A DNA stretch of 54,746 nucleotides from Sphingomonas sp. IW22 (GCF_041321155.1 NZ_JBGGWB010000007.1:1-54746); one strand, 5' to 3'; shown: positions 34,556 to 43,393, counted from the stretch's first letter. Notes: generated from the letters alone by a model not told the origin. A program made the numbers and translations.

Positions 34556-35125
34556 ATGAGCGTCTATCTCTATCTCTTTCACGGTCGCGACAACGCCGAC
34601 CGGGACATGCAGGCATGGGGCAGCGAAGGGCCGGCCATCGGCCCCCTCAGCTATGTTCACACCACCTACGGGAGCGACGTAAAGATCTGCGCTCCCCGCG
34701 ACGTCCTGGAAAAGTTTTTCCCGGATACGGACATTCATTTCCATGACGGATTTGGCCAACATGCCATCCAGATCGAGGGCGACTGCCTGCCCTATGGCGG
34801 CAAATTCTACGGCGACTGGTCAGTCTGCACCCAGGATCGCCTCCGTCCCCCGACAAAGGCGGTCAAGCCTGTCTGCGACCATTGCGGCAGCGACAATGTG
34901 ACGAAGGACGCGGTCGCCGTCTGGGATGTCGAGACCCAGGCATGGGTGCTGCTGAGCACTTACGATTCCACGACCTGCCAGCAATGCGAACGGGAAAGCG
35001 ACGACATGCTGGACTGGAAGAGCATGGACGGCGCGCCTGCGCCCGATCCCGACGCCATTGCCGCCCCGCCCGCCAACGATCCGGCACTGCCTGACGCCGA
35101 TGTCGCCCCAAAGGACCGGACATGA
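34556..35125 (+). CDS. Hypothetical protein with zinc-ribbon-like site
   Basis: 189 aa from ATG 34556 (MSVYLYLFHGRDNADRDMQ). After a strand-rich domain it has CDHCGSDN near residue 103 and CQQCERE near 141, two CxxC knuckles that suggest a zinc ribbon. The C-terminus is Pro/Ala/Asp-rich. The stop overlaps the ATG of the HerA-like ATPase. Possibly a nucleic-acid or protein adaptor; function unknown. Confidence 0.72.
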   Translation: MSVYLYLFHGRDNADRDMQAWGSEGPAIGPLSYVHTTYGSDVKICAPRDVLEKFFPDTDIHFHDGFGQHAIQIEGDCLPYGGKFYGDWSVCTQDRLRPPTKAVKPVCDHCGSDNVTKDAVAVWDVETQAWVLLSTYDSTTCQQCERESDDMLDWKSMDGAPAPDPDAIAAPPANDPALPDADVAPKDRT

Positions 35126-36327
35126 CCTCGCCCGCTTCCATTTCCGTCGCCGAGGCCGCGGCCAATCGCGTACCGCTCGGCCGCCACTCCACCGGATCGC
35201 TCGAACTCGATCTCGATCGCCTCCTTGCCGGACGGCTGCTGATCCAGGGCAGCTCGGGTGCCGGGAAGAGCCGGACGCTGCGTCGTATCATCGAGGAAGC
35301 ATTCGATTACACGACCGTCGCCATCGTCGATCCCGAAGGGGAATTCGAAAATCTCGCACGGCATATCGGCGCGACCACGATCCGCGCGGTCGAATTGACC
35401 GCCGATGGCCTGACCGCCGCTGCCGCCCGAAGCCGCCGGCACCGTCTCTCCGTTCATGTCGATCTCACCGACCTCGACCCCGACCAGCGGATCATCAAGG
35501 CTGCCGCCTTCTTCGCGGGGCTTGTCGGCGCGCCGCGTGAGGACTGGGCACATACTGTTCTTGTGTGCATCGACGAGGGGCATCTTCTCGCGCCCCATGT
35601 CGCAGGATCGGCGCGCGATGCCGAAGCCCGGCGGCTCGGGGTCGCGACCCTCACCGACCTTGCAGCCAGAGGACGCAAACGCGGTCTGGCAACCGTTATC
35701 GCCACCCAGCGGCTCGCCAAGCTATCGACATCGGTCGTGTCGGAACTTCAGAACTTCCTTGTCGGGCTGAATGTGTTCGACCGCGACATCGCGCGCGCGG
35801 CCGATCTCCTGGGCTTTGCGCCACGCGACGCAGACCTGTTGCGTAACCTTGCCCCCGGCGACTTCTTCGCGCTCGGGCCTGCACTGTCGGCGACGCCTGT
35901 CCTGGCACATATCGATCCGACCATTACCCAGCATGTGGGCAGGACACCGGAACTTCGCGCGGCAGCGGCGATCGAGGCCGATGAGGCAGCGCGGCTGCTG
36001 GATCTTGCCGGCCTTGCCGAGGTCGCCGATCATGGTCCTGGCATAACACTCAAGGGCACGCGCGCGCTCGACGCGTTCCTCCTCGATCCCTCCGCGACCG
36101 ATGCCGCTGCCATAATGGACGCGCTCAAGCGCATTTCGCCCAACGCCAGCACGGCATGCGATCTGGCGCGGCACCTGTCCCTCGACGCCGATCGAACGGA
36201 TCGCGCACTCAATCTCCTCTCGGCAATCGCGGCGATCGATACCATGCCAAGGGGCGATGACCGGATCGCCCGCCTCCATGCCAGGCTGCGCGCGCGGCTG
36301 AGCGATGTCGCTGTGGTGTCGCTATGA
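35122..36327 (+). CDS. HerA/FtsK-like DNA-pumping ATPase (DUF87 type)
   Basis: 401 aa. Walker A GSSGAGKS at 43-50, then VAIVDPEGEFENLA (66-79) as in HerA/DUF87 ATPases, Walker B VLVCIDEGHLL (146-156) and the sensor segment LATVIATQRLAKLS (189-202). The build is that of hexameric RecA-fold motors of the HerA/VirB4/TraD group. There is no membrane segment, so it is cytosolic and HerA-like rather than a coupling protein. It starts inside the stop codon of the zinc-ribbon gene and its own stop overlaps the start of the Myb-repeat gene, suggesting the three products act together. Classical HerA works with the nuclease NurA; no NurA gene is seen here. Confidence 0.85.
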   Translation: MTSPASISVAEAAANRVPLGRHSTGSLELDLDRLLAGRLLIQGSSGAGKSRTLRRIIEEAFDYTTVAIVDPEGEFENLARHIGATTIRAVELTADGLTAAAARSRRHRLSVHVDLTDLDPDQRIIKAAAFFAGLVGAPREDWAHTVLVCIDEGHLLAPHVAGSARDAEARRLGVATLTDLAARGRKRGLATVIATQRLAKLSTSVVSELQNFLVGLNVFDRDIARAADLLGFAPRDADLLRNLAPGDFFALGPALSATPVLAHIDPTITQHVGRTPELRAAAAIEADEAARLLDLAGLAEVADHGPGITLKGTRALDAFLLDPSATDAAAIMDALKRISPNASTACDLARHLSLDADRTDRALNLLSAIAAIDTMPRGDDRIARLHARLRARLSDVAVVSL

Positions 36328-37556
36328 CCGATCTTGCCCCCACCGTCGTCGAACTGGTCGCCTGTCCGGTGCGCCCCGAGCCCGAGGGCCGCCTGCCCGA
36401 AATGCCCTTCCGGCAAAATGCCTGGACCCCGCAGGAAGTCGCCACGCTCGAGACCGGCTTTCGCGCCGATATCCCGCTGGCCGAGATCGCCGCCGCCCTG
36501 GGGCGGGGTCTTGCCGGCGTTCGCGACAAGGTCGCAACGCTTGGCCTTCGCCGCCATTCCCAGCGTCCCTGGACGCCCGACGAGGATAACTGGCTCTCGC
36601 GCCACTATGGCTCACGCGCGACCGCGGACGTTGCCGCCGATCTCGGTCGCGCATGCAGCGCCGTCTATGCGCGGGCCGGGGTCCTGGGGCTCACCGAAGG
36701 CAACCCCCCACGCTGGACATCGTGGGAGGATGCCCAGTTGCGCGCTGGATATGCCGCCGCCGTCCCCATCGCCCAGATCGCGATCCTTATCGGCCGCCCG
36801 CTGTCAGGGACCGCGAGCCGTGCCAACAGTCTTGGCCTTCGCCATCCGGCAAAGCCCCCCGACTGGACCGAGGCCGAGGCCATGCTCACGCTGTCGCTGG
36901 CAGAAGAGGGGCATCGCTACGGCCACATCGCATCCCTGCTGGTCGAAGCAGGCTATTGCGAACGCAGCAAGATCGCAATCAAGGCGATCCTGCAACGCCT
37001 CGGCTACGGGCGGGGCTGGGGACGTTCATGGACACCCGAAGAGGACGCCCTCCTCACGCTTGCCTATCGGGAGGGCAAAAGCCTCACACCCCTCCTGACG
37101 CGTCTCGGGCGGACCCGTTACTCGATCCGCTGGCGCAGCGAATATCTTGGACTTCGCGGCACCCATGCAATGCGGGACGGCTTTCGCGGCGGTCCGGTCT
37201 GGTCCGACGACGATATCGCCACCCTGCGCGCGCTCTATGGCAAGATTCCAATGACCGAACTGGCGACGCGCATGGGGCGGACCAAGGCGTCGCTGTTCAC
37301 GCGCGCCAATAACCTCGGCCTGGTTCATGGATATCAGAAGCCCTGGACGGACGACGAACGCCATGCGCTGAAGCGCGCCTACAACAATGGCGTCGCCTTT
37401 GCCGATGTCGTCACGGCACTGGGCCGGAACCATGCCGCCGTCCACAAATATGCTCAGAAGATGGGACTGCTGTTCGGCCGTCGACCGCGCTGCACGCCCC
37501 CACCGACACTCGACCAGATCCTTGCCATGGAAGATATCGCCGGAGACAAGCCATGA
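36324..37556 (+). CDS. Seven-repeat Myb/SANT-like DNA-binding protein
   Basis: 410 aa made almost entirely of seven tandem repeats of about 48-57 residues, with leading Trp at 34, 83, 131, 181, 236, 293 and 341. Each begins W[ST]xxE/D, has a middle ending ALGR or LGR, and closes with a recognition-helix-like segment ending LGL. Examples: AWTPQEVATLETGF...LGR...LGL and PWTDDERHALKRAY...LGR...MGL. This matches the three-helix Myb/SANT or GcrA-like HTH pattern. A seven-repeat array should wrap or track along DNA, or count repeated sites. Coupled by 4-bp overlaps to the HerA-like gene before it and to the small gene after it. Confidence 0.8.
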   Translation: MTDLAPTVVELVACPVRPEPEGRLPEMPFRQNAWTPQEVATLETGFRADIPLAEIAAALGRGLAGVRDKVATLGLRRHSQRPWTPDEDNWLSRHYGSRATADVAADLGRACSAVYARAGVLGLTEGNPPRWTSWEDAQLRAGYAAAVPIAQIAILIGRPLSGTASRANSLGLRHPAKPPDWTEAEAMLTLSLAEEGHRYGHIASLLVEAGYCERSKIAIKAILQRLGYGRGWGRSWTPEEDALLTLAYREGKSLTPLLTRLGRTRYSIRWRSEYLGLRGTHAMRDGFRGGPVWSDDDIATLRALYGKIPMTELATRMGRTKASLFTRANNLGLVHGYQKPWTDDERHALKRAYNNGVAFADVVTALGRNHAAVHKYAQKMGLLFGRRPRCTPPPTLDQILAMEDIAGDKP

Positions 37557-37801
37557 AGCCGCTCAGATCCCTGACAGACATCGCGACAGGCGAACCGATA
37601 GACCGCGATACCCGCCGCGCACGGCTTCTCGCCGCGCGCAGGGCTCCTGTCTGCGGTATCGTGCGCAAAGGCATTCTTGGGGGTCACTGGGACGGCGGCA
37701 CCGTGGTCGGGGCTTTTCGAGGCGGGCGCGGGACATTCCTGCAAGAGCAGACGCTCCCCGGCGATCAGGAGAGGGGAGAGGGAACGAGCGGGGAGGCGTG
37801 A
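37553..37801 (+). CDS. Small hypothetical protein
   Basis: 82 aa, ATG overlapping the Myb-repeat stop. N-terminal half is basic (DRDTRRARLLAARRAPVC); the last 25 codons run into the G-rich leader of the next gene (GDQERGEGTSGEA), so that leader is translated. No family recognised. Confidence 0.6.
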   Translation: MKPLRSLTDIATGEPIDRDTRRARLLAARRAPVCGIVRKGILGGHWDGGTVVGAFRGGRGTFLQEQTLPGDQERGEGTSGEA

Positions 37802-37831
37802 AGAAGCGCGCCAGCCACGAGGAGCGTCCCC
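37767..37831 (+). promoter_or_regulatory. G-rich leader of the GHKL ATPase gene
   Basis: AGGAGAGGGGAGAGGGAACG and then CGGGGAGG (37767-37796), overlapping the end of the preceding gene. CGAGGAGCG close to the ATG is the ribosome-binding site. A distant pairing ACGCTCC (37751-37757) with GGAGCGT (about 37821-37827) is possible and would cover that site. Confidence 0.45.
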
Positions 37832-39520
37832 ATGATCCCAGCCACCATCGCAACCGCCGTCGCACCCGAGACCATCTCCAAGGTGACGCGGCTGTTCAAC
37901 AACACCGCCTTCGACGTCATCAACGAACTGTTCCAGAATGCCCGCCGTGCCGGTGCGCAGTGCGTATCGGTGTCGATCCAGACATCGGGCGCCGACACTT
38001 TCCTCCATGTCGTCGACGACGGTCACGGCATTGCCGACCCCGCCTCGATCGTGACACTGGGTCGATCGGGATGGTCCGACGAGACCCGCCGCGCCGAAGA
38101 TCCCGCCGGGATGGGCGTCTTCAGCCTCGCCGGGCGGAATGTCATTATTCGTTCCTACTCGCGGCCCGATCGCCAGGGCTGGATGGCGCACATCCCGGCC
38201 ACTGCCTGGGAAACGAGCCGCCCGATCGCGATCACGTCCGATCCTATCGCCTGCGGGACCGCCATCACCGTCTGCGTGCCGGGCGAGTGGGTCCGCACCC
38301 TGCGCGACGACATTACGCGCGCCGCGAAACATTATCCGGTTGCCGTGCTCCTCGATGGAGAGGCCCTTCCCTACGAAGACTGGCTCGCCGACGCCGATCA
38401 TGTCGAGGAATGGAACGGCACCCGGATCGGTGTCTTCCGGAAAAATCCCTCCCACTATTCCTCGCGCGATCACCGCCTCAACTTCCACGGCGTCACCATT
38501 CCCTGCGCCCTGCCTTTCGTCCAGGAGGTCGATCGCGGCGGGCACTGGATCGCCAAGGTCGACATTTTCGATGCGCCGCAGATCCAGCTCGTGCTTCCCG
38601 CACGCAAGGAAGTGGTCGAGAACGCCGCCATCGCCGACCTGCGGCACGCCGTCCACGTCGCCATCTTCCGGGCGATCGCCGCGCAGGACAGGCACCGGCT
38701 CTCGTTTCACGACTGGCGCGCCGCAAGAGACATGGGTGTTACTCTCCCCGAAGCGGCACCGTATCTCTTTACCTGGTCCGCGCCCGCGGCCGACAGCAGC
38801 CGCAATTACGAAACGGGCATGCGCGAAACCGATCCCGCCATGGTCCTGATGCCCGACTTCGACGCGCTGGTCGCCCAACCGGTGCAATCTGCGGTCGCGG
38901 CGCAAAACCCCTTCGGCGGACCGCTGGTCGAAGCCCAGGACGCCTTCACCGGCTATGGCTGGTACGACCGTCTCTCGCGCGTCGAGGACGTTGTCTTCCG
39001 CGTCACGCAGGGCGACCGCACCTTCACGATCTCCGACAGCAAGGAAGCGCCGATCGAAGCCGAGGACGGATTTGTCGAGGCAATCACGCTTTTAGCGACG
39101 ATCGGTCAAGCCGGCGTCCTCGCCACCGTGGAATGCGCAGCCGATGTCGCGTTCGCGCCAGACCAGTTCTCCTGCAACTCTGTCGAGGAAACCCGCATCT
39201 TCGTTCGCCGCGGCACCGCCATGACCGCGCAGGACGTTGCCGATCTGTTTGAAAATGCCATTTTCTACGCCAGCGAAGACAGCGACGCGGACAGCTACGA
39301 GACCCAGCAGGAGCGATTTCGCGCCGACGCGGCCGAACGCATCATCGGTCTGCTCGAAGGCGACGACGCGGCGCTCGAAAACAGTATCCGCGCGCGGCTT
39401 TTCAACCATCGTCACCTTCTTCCCGAGGACCGCACCGTCACCATCGTCATGAGCCGCAACCGGCTCGACATCGCCATCGCGCCCCGCGCATCCGGGACGT
39501 CTGATCCCGAGGTCGCCTGA
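37832..39520 (+). CDS. GHKL-type ATPase (Hsp90/MutL/MORC fold)
   Basis: 562 aa. The Bergerat ATP-binding fold is plain at the N-terminus: N-box DVINELFQNARRAGA (28-42, catalytic Glu32 and Asn36), G1 VDDGHGI (61-67) and the lid segment GMGVFSLAG (93-101). There is no histidine-kinase phosphoacceptor domain and no topoisomerase C-terminus, so it is a stand-alone GHKL protein with an unclassified C-terminal 350 residues. GHKL ATPases dimerise on ATP binding and often clamp DNA or remodel proteins. It follows the HerA-like and Myb-repeat genes and precedes the PP-loop and DpdA-like genes. Confidence 0.85.
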   Translation: MIPATIATAVAPETISKVTRLFNNTAFDVINELFQNARRAGAQCVSVSIQTSGADTFLHVVDDGHGIADPASIVTLGRSGWSDETRRAEDPAGMGVFSLAGRNVIIRSYSRPDRQGWMAHIPATAWETSRPIAITSDPIACGTAITVCVPGEWVRTLRDDITRAAKHYPVAVLLDGEALPYEDWLADADHVEEWNGTRIGVFRKNPSHYSSRDHRLNFHGVTIPCALPFVQEVDRGGHWIAKVDIFDAPQIQLVLPARKEVVENAAIADLRHAVHVAIFRAIAAQDRHRLSFHDWRAARDMGVTLPEAAPYLFTWSAPAADSSRNYETGMRETDPAMVLMPDFDALVAQPVQSAVAAQNPFGGPLVEAQDAFTGYGWYDRLSRVEDVVFRVTQGDRTFTISDSKEAPIEAEDGFVEAITLLATIGQAGVLATVECAADVAFAPDQFSCNSVEETRIFVRRGTAMTAQDVADLFENAIFYASEDSDADSYETQQERFRADAAERIIGLLEGDDAALENSIRARLFNHRHLLPEDRTVTIVMSRNRLDIAIAPRASGTSDPEVA

Positions 39521-39521
39521 A

Positions 39522-39716
39522 ATGGCGCGCTACAATCACGCGTTCACGATCGCGTTCAGCACTGTGTCGAGCGACGCCAAGGGCGAGGATCTCGACCCCG
39601 ACGCACTCAAGGCGGCCCTGCAAGCGCGCATCGCCGAACTCGATCGCGAAGGCACCTGGATCGAGGCGGTCGGTCCCCCATTCGACAGCTATCTCGAGCC
39701 GGAGGAATCGTCATGA
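39522..39716 (+). CDS. Small hypothetical protein between GHKL and PP-loop genes
   Basis: 64 aa (MARYNHAFTIAFSTVSSDAK). It starts one base after the GHKL stop and ends overlapping the ATG of the PP-loop gene, so it is translated as part of the same operon. The FTIAFSTVS...ALKAALQARIAEL pattern suggests a strand followed by a helix. Family not recognised. Confidence 0.65.
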   Translation: MARYNHAFTIAFSTVSSDAKGEDLDPDALKAALQARIAELDREGTWIEAVGPPFDSYLEPEESS

Positions 39717-40657
39717 CAATGCCCATCCCGGGGCCTCCGGTGGTCCTCGCTTACGGCATCGGCGTGGACAGCACTGCGCTGCTTCTCGAGCTGCATGCCC
39801 GCGGGGCAACTCCCGACCTCGTGCTGACAGCCGACACCGGGAACGAGAAACCGGAAACATACGCCTATCTCGACGTCATCGGCCCCTGGATGCGCGACCG
39901 GGGCATCCGGCACGAGATCGTCTCGTACACGCCAAAACGGTTCAAGCACTGGCCGCCCTATTACGGCATCCTGGAAATGTGCCTGACCAACGCGACGCTG
40001 CCGAGCAAATCGCTCGGCGGCTCCAGTTGCAGCCTCAAATACAAGAAAGCGCCGCAGGACGCGTTCCTCAAGACCTGGCAACCGGCGATCGAGGCATGGA
40101 GCAGGGGTCAGCGGGTCATACGCCTCATCGGCTACGATGCCGGACCCCGCGACACTGCGCGCGCCAATCATGCGCTCTCGATCGACGATCCCCTCTATCG
40201 GTGCGATTACCCCCTGCGCCGCTGGAACTGGGATCGGGCAGACTGCACCGCCCGCATCGTCGCCGAAGGCCTGCCCGTGCCCCCCAAGTCGGCCTGCTGG
40301 TTGTGCATCGCCAACCGGCCCGAGGAAATCCGAGCGCTCCCCGCATGGTGCCTGCGCCTCATCGTTCTGGTCGAGGCGCGCGCCGCGCCACGACTGCATA
40401 CCGTCGAGGGCCTGTGGCGCAGAACGACCCGGGCGCGGCCCGGCTCGATGACGCTCTTCATTCGGAACGAGCAGCTGCTTCCGCCGGATGAAATCGACCG
40501 CATCGTGCGCGACGCGCCGACAGACCTCATCCGGTTCCAGGACGTTGCGGGCCAGATACCCATCGGCGAGCGACCGACGATGACCGACTGGCTCGATCGC
40601 TTCCATGCCGCTTTCCCACAACGAGGCCGCGGACCCGCGCACGCGATCGCCGCCTGA
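39713..40657 (+). CDS. PP-loop ATPase, PAPS-reductase-like
   Basis: 314 aa. The PP-loop is YGIGVDSTALL (14-24), a variant of SGGxDS with Tyr in place of the first Ser. Then come TADTGNEKPETY (39-50), a central Cys106 in SCSLKYKKAP and a CxxC at 195-198 in SACWLCIANRPEE. The PP-loop hydrolyses ATP to AMP and activates a substrate by adenylation; the cysteines may hold a metal or carry sulfur or a nucleobase intermediate. Similar enzymes include DndC, QueC and PAPS reductases. Genomic context with DpdA-like and Mom-like genes favours DNA or nucleotide modification over sulfate reduction (inference). Confidence 0.82.
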   Translation: MTMPIPGPPVVLAYGIGVDSTALLLELHARGATPDLVLTADTGNEKPETYAYLDVIGPWMRDRGIRHEIVSYTPKRFKHWPPYYGILEMCLTNATLPSKSLGGSSCSLKYKKAPQDAFLKTWQPAIEAWSRGQRVIRLIGYDAGPRDTARANHALSIDDPLYRCDYPLRRWNWDRADCTARIVAEGLPVPPKSACWLCIANRPEEIRALPAWCLRLIVLVEARAAPRLHTVEGLWRRTTRARPGSMTLFIRNEQLLPPDEIDRIVRDAPTDLIRFQDVAGQIPIGERPTMTDWLDRFHAAFPQRGRGPAHAIAA

Positions 40658-40699
40658 CCGCATTTCGCAAAACCAACCCTGCAAACGGAAGGATCGATC

Positions 40700-41059
40700 A
40701 TGATCTGCGCCGCCACCGATACGCGCATCGACACCATAGGCCGCCTCAACGACCGTTGCCGCCAAGGCCTCGATCGCACCGCCCGCATCGTCGTCACCCG
40801 CACCTGCCTCGGCGCTCTTGCCGGCGATACGCCTGCATCCGAGGCGATCGCGCAGGCCCATCTCCTCCAGGCCCTGCGCCGCTGCACGTTCGACCCCCGC
40901 GACAAGGAGCGCAATCGCGGCGAGTTTACCGTTGGCGACGTCCGCGTCTTCTTCTCGATCGACTATTATGACGAACACCTCGAATATGGTTCGCAGGACC
41001 CCGCCGACGCGCGCATCACGCGCCGCGTGCTGACGCTCATGCTGCGGGAGGATCTGTGA
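40700..41059 (+). CDS. DUF3768 protein
   Basis: 119 aa with the DUF3768 pattern: RIDTIGRLNDRCR near the start, GRIVVTRTCLGAL-like strand, GEFTVGDVRVFFSIDYYDE and DPADARITRRVLTLML at the end. The family is common on alphaproteobacterial plasmids and its function is unknown. The stop overlaps the GTG start of the DpdA-like gene (GTGA), indicating coupled expression and possibly complex formation. Confidence 0.85.
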   Translation: MICAATDTRIDTIGRLNDRCRQGLDRTARIVVTRTCLGALAGDTPASEAIAQAHLLQALRRCTFDPRDKERNRGEFTVGDVRVFFSIDYYDEHLEYGSQDPADARITRRVLTLMLREDL

Positions 41060-42084
41060 CGATCGAAATCGTCCTTGGCCTCCCCCATCTGGCGAACGGC
41101 CCGCTTCTGGCGCGCGCTGCCGCGCTGTGCGCGCCCGTTCTGATCTCAGCCAATTGCCTGTCGCGCTGGCGCAAGGCCGATGGTTGGCGGCAATGGTCCG
41201 GATGGCGAACCGGGACCCTCGCCAATGCGAGAGACCTCGCAAGTCTCGACCTCGATTCCGCAGGCTACACCATGATGGTGCGCTACCGCGGCCTGCCATG
41301 GTCGATCGCCGATTATATGACCCTGGCCGCATCCTATCCCTTTCGGCGCATATCGTCGGTCGATTACTGCTGCGAGCACGAAGTCGCCCATGACCGGGAA
41401 GAGGTTCTCGACCGCGTCGCGCGCACTGCCGCGACCAACCGCGAATGCTTCGCACGCGCCGGCGATCTCGGCATCCGCCAACGGTTCATGCCGGTGATCC
41501 AGGGCCGCGAGCCCGACGATTATGCCCGATCGCTCGATTCCATCGACGCGATCGTCCTTCCCGGCTCGGTCATCGGTATCGGCAGCATGTGCCGTCGGCC
41601 GACCCACGGACCTCAGGGACTGATCGCCGTCGTCGAGCGGCTCACCCATATCCTGCCCATCGGGACGAAGGCACATCTCTTCGGGGTCAAGGGCGACGCT
41701 CTGCCTTATCTTGCGCCCTTCGCACGCTGGATTGCCTCGATCGACAGCCAGGGATGGGGCATCGCGGCTCGAAGGCATGCCCTGCGGCATCGCATCTCCA
41801 AGACGGACCGGCTTGCAGCCGACTTCATGGACCGCTGGTATCGAACCCAATGCGCGCGCCTGCTCGAACCCCCGCGCTTCTTGACCGAGGCCGCAGACAT
41901 CCCGGTCCGGCCCCCGCCGCTCGATCCCTGGGAACAAGCCATCGCGCAGGCGCGGGCGGAAATCCGCGACCTTATAGAAACCGGCGAGCTCGACCATGAC
42001 GCGATAACAGATGCCTGGGTCGAGGGCTGGGCCGCCGACATCTGGCACAGCCGGCGGCCCGAGACGCCGCGCTACGTTGCCTGA
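41056..42084 (+). CDS. DpdA-like / TGT-fold DNA deazapurine transferase candidate
   Basis: 342 aa, GTG start overlapping the DUF3768 stop. It has the order of features of tRNA-guanine transglycosylase-fold proteins: ISSVDYCCE (99-107, Asp103), FMPVIQG (144-150; TGTs have a similar VQGG), GIGSMCRR (174-181), KAHLFGVKG (205-213) and WIASIDSQGWG (225-235, Asp230 as candidate nucleophile). DpdA enzymes exchange guanine in DNA for a 7-deazaguanine, protecting phage and plasmid DNA or marking self. No queC/D/E genes are in the window, so precursors would come from the host. Assignment is by motif order only. Confidence 0.72.
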   Translation: MTIEIVLGLPHLANGPLLARAAALCAPVLISANCLSRWRKADGWRQWSGWRTGTLANARDLASLDLDSAGYTMMVRYRGLPWSIADYMTLAASYPFRRISSVDYCCEHEVAHDREEVLDRVARTAATNRECFARAGDLGIRQRFMPVIQGREPDDYARSLDSIDAIVLPGSVIGIGSMCRRPTHGPQGLIAVVERLTHILPIGTKAHLFGVKGDALPYLAPFARWIASIDSQGWGIAARRHALRHRISKTDRLAADFMDRWYRTQCARLLEPPRFLTEAADIPVRPPPLDPWEQAIAQARAEIRDLIETGELDHDAITDAWVEGWAADIWHSRRPETPRYVA

Positions 42085-42111
42085 CACGCTCCAGGGCCCA
42101 AGGACGATCCC

Positions 42112-42996
42112 ATGCTCACCACCCGTTCACAACGCTGGCGCGACCGGCGCAGCCTCTTCGTCTCGAACGACACGGTGATCGAGCCGTCGCGCTATGCCGT
42201 CGATGTCGTCAGCCACGAGATCGCCAGGGCGTTCCTCGCCGATCATCATTACCTGCCACGCTATCCCGCCGCCCAGCTGGCGTGCGGCCTGTTCGGCCCG
42301 GGCGCCGCGGGGCGTTCCTCGCTCGTGGGTCTGATCGTCTTCGGCGTACCCGCGAGCAACGCGGTGATTTGCCGGCACACCGGCTATGCCGATGCTGCAC
42401 GCGGCTGCGTCCTTCAGCGTCTCCTGTGCCTGCCCAGTGTCGCAGCCAACGGCGAGAGCTTCTTTACAGCCCGTGCCTTCAGGTTGTTGCGCCAGGCCAA
42501 ACCTGCCATCGATGCCGTCGTCAGCTTTTCCGACCCTGCCTTCGGTCATTGCGGCGTCGTCTATGCCGCTCTCTCCGGGGCCTATCGGGGCACAACGAGG
42601 CCGAGGACTGTCCTGCGCCTCGCGGGGCAAACGATATCCGGGCGCGCCCTCTCCAAAATCCGCTCACTCGATTCAGGACATGGCGGCGCAATCGCCCACC
42701 TTGTGGATCTTGGCGCGCCTGCGCCCATGTCCGGCGAACATCCCGCCGACTGGCTCACCCGCCTGACCAACCGCGGCATCCTCACGCGCGATCGGCAAAG
42801 CCCGCTATTTACCTATTGCTTCGAGTTGACCCGTGACGCGCGCCGAACAGGCCAGGACCTGCCTCGACTTGCCTATCCACGCCGAAGCGACGTCATTCGC
42901 GATCGCCTGTCCCAAGGCGTGAACGGCACGACACAGGATCGGTTTTCGTCACCCGGCATTCTGCGGCGTGAGGCGGAAACATTCGTCAGGAATTGA
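42112..42996 (+). CDS. Mom-like GNAT protein (DNA adenine modification candidate)
   Basis: 294 aa. A GNAT-like core can be traced: AFLADHHYLPRYP (40-52), a strand SLVGLIVFGVPASN, then CVLQRLLCLPSV followed by FFTARAFRLLRQ, and VVSFSDPAFGHCGVVYAAL near 136-154. The last segment (polar strand, DP, GH-G, Y-A) is very like phage Mu Mom and related proteins, which convert adenine in DNA to a carbamoylmethyl form and thereby block many restriction enzymes. Neighbouring DpdA-like and PP-loop genes fit a DNA-modification set. Homology to Mom is judged by eye only. Confidence 0.7.
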   Translation: MLTTRSQRWRDRRSLFVSNDTVIEPSRYAVDVVSHEIARAFLADHHYLPRYPAAQLACGLFGPGAAGRSSLVGLIVFGVPASNAVICRHTGYADAARGCVLQRLLCLPSVAANGESFFTARAFRLLRQAKPAIDAVVSFSDPAFGHCGVVYAALSGAYRGTTRPRTVLRLAGQTISGRALSKIRSLDSGHGGAIAHLVDLGAPAPMSGEHPADWLTRLTNRGILTRDRQSPLFTYCFELTRDARRTGQDLPRLAYPRRSDVIRDRLSQGVNGTTQDRFSSPGILRREAETFVRN

Positions 42997-43015
42997 CCTT
43001 CCAAGGAGACGCGAC

Positions 43016-43330
43016 ATGAGCCGTCACGATTTTACCGGCATCGAACCCGATATCAGCGTCAGCATCGGTTGGGACCGGCCATTGAACAGTTTCTTCGTTC
43101 AGGTTCTACGACGGCATCCCCATCTCGATGGCGAGGATGACACGATTGTCTGGCACGGGACGGAACCTGGCGAGCTGAAATCGGCTTCCGACGCCATCGC
43201 GATCGCGTCACGCTGGGCGCGGCTTCCTGCCGACCTTGGCCGCATTCTCGAAACCGACCGGCTGAAAACGCTCGGCGCAAAGGATGGACCGGCGCAGATC
43301 GCGATGAAGCGGCGCCTCTTTGGCGACTGA
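43016..43330 (+). CDS. Hypothetical protein
   Basis: 104 aa from ATG 43016 (MSRHDFTGIEPDISVSIGWD) with a strong CAAGGAGAC ribosome-binding site. Strand-rich start (NSFFVQVLRRH) and helical end. It follows the Mom-like gene by 19 bp. No family recognised. Confidence 0.7.
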   Translation: MSRHDFTGIEPDISVSIGWDRPLNSFFVQVLRRHPHLDGEDDTIVWHGTEPGELKSASDAIAIASRWARLPADLGRILETDRLKTLGAKDGPAQIAMKRRLFGD

Positions 43331-43342
43331 GCCTCCGGGCAG

Positions 43343-43393
43343 AAGGTGAGGGGGATGGGCGCGATCGATCAATAGCGATCGACGGAGAACCCC
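43343..43393 (+). promoter_or_regulatory. G-rich leader with 6-bp hairpin
   Basis: AAGGTGAGGGGGATGGGC at 43343-43360 is followed by CGATCG (43362-43367) and CGATCG (43376-43381), self-complementary and separated by 8 bases. ACGGAGA before the ATG is the ribosome-binding site. Confidence 0.6.

Noticed and set aside
37387..39252. 621-codon plus-strand open frame
   Set aside because: Overlaps the Myb-repeat and GHKL genes in another frame and is extremely Arg/Pro-rich; a GC-rich shadow.
39689..41455. 588-codon minus-strand open frame
   Set aside because: Antisense to the PP-loop, DUF3768 and DpdA-like genes; no domain or start signal.
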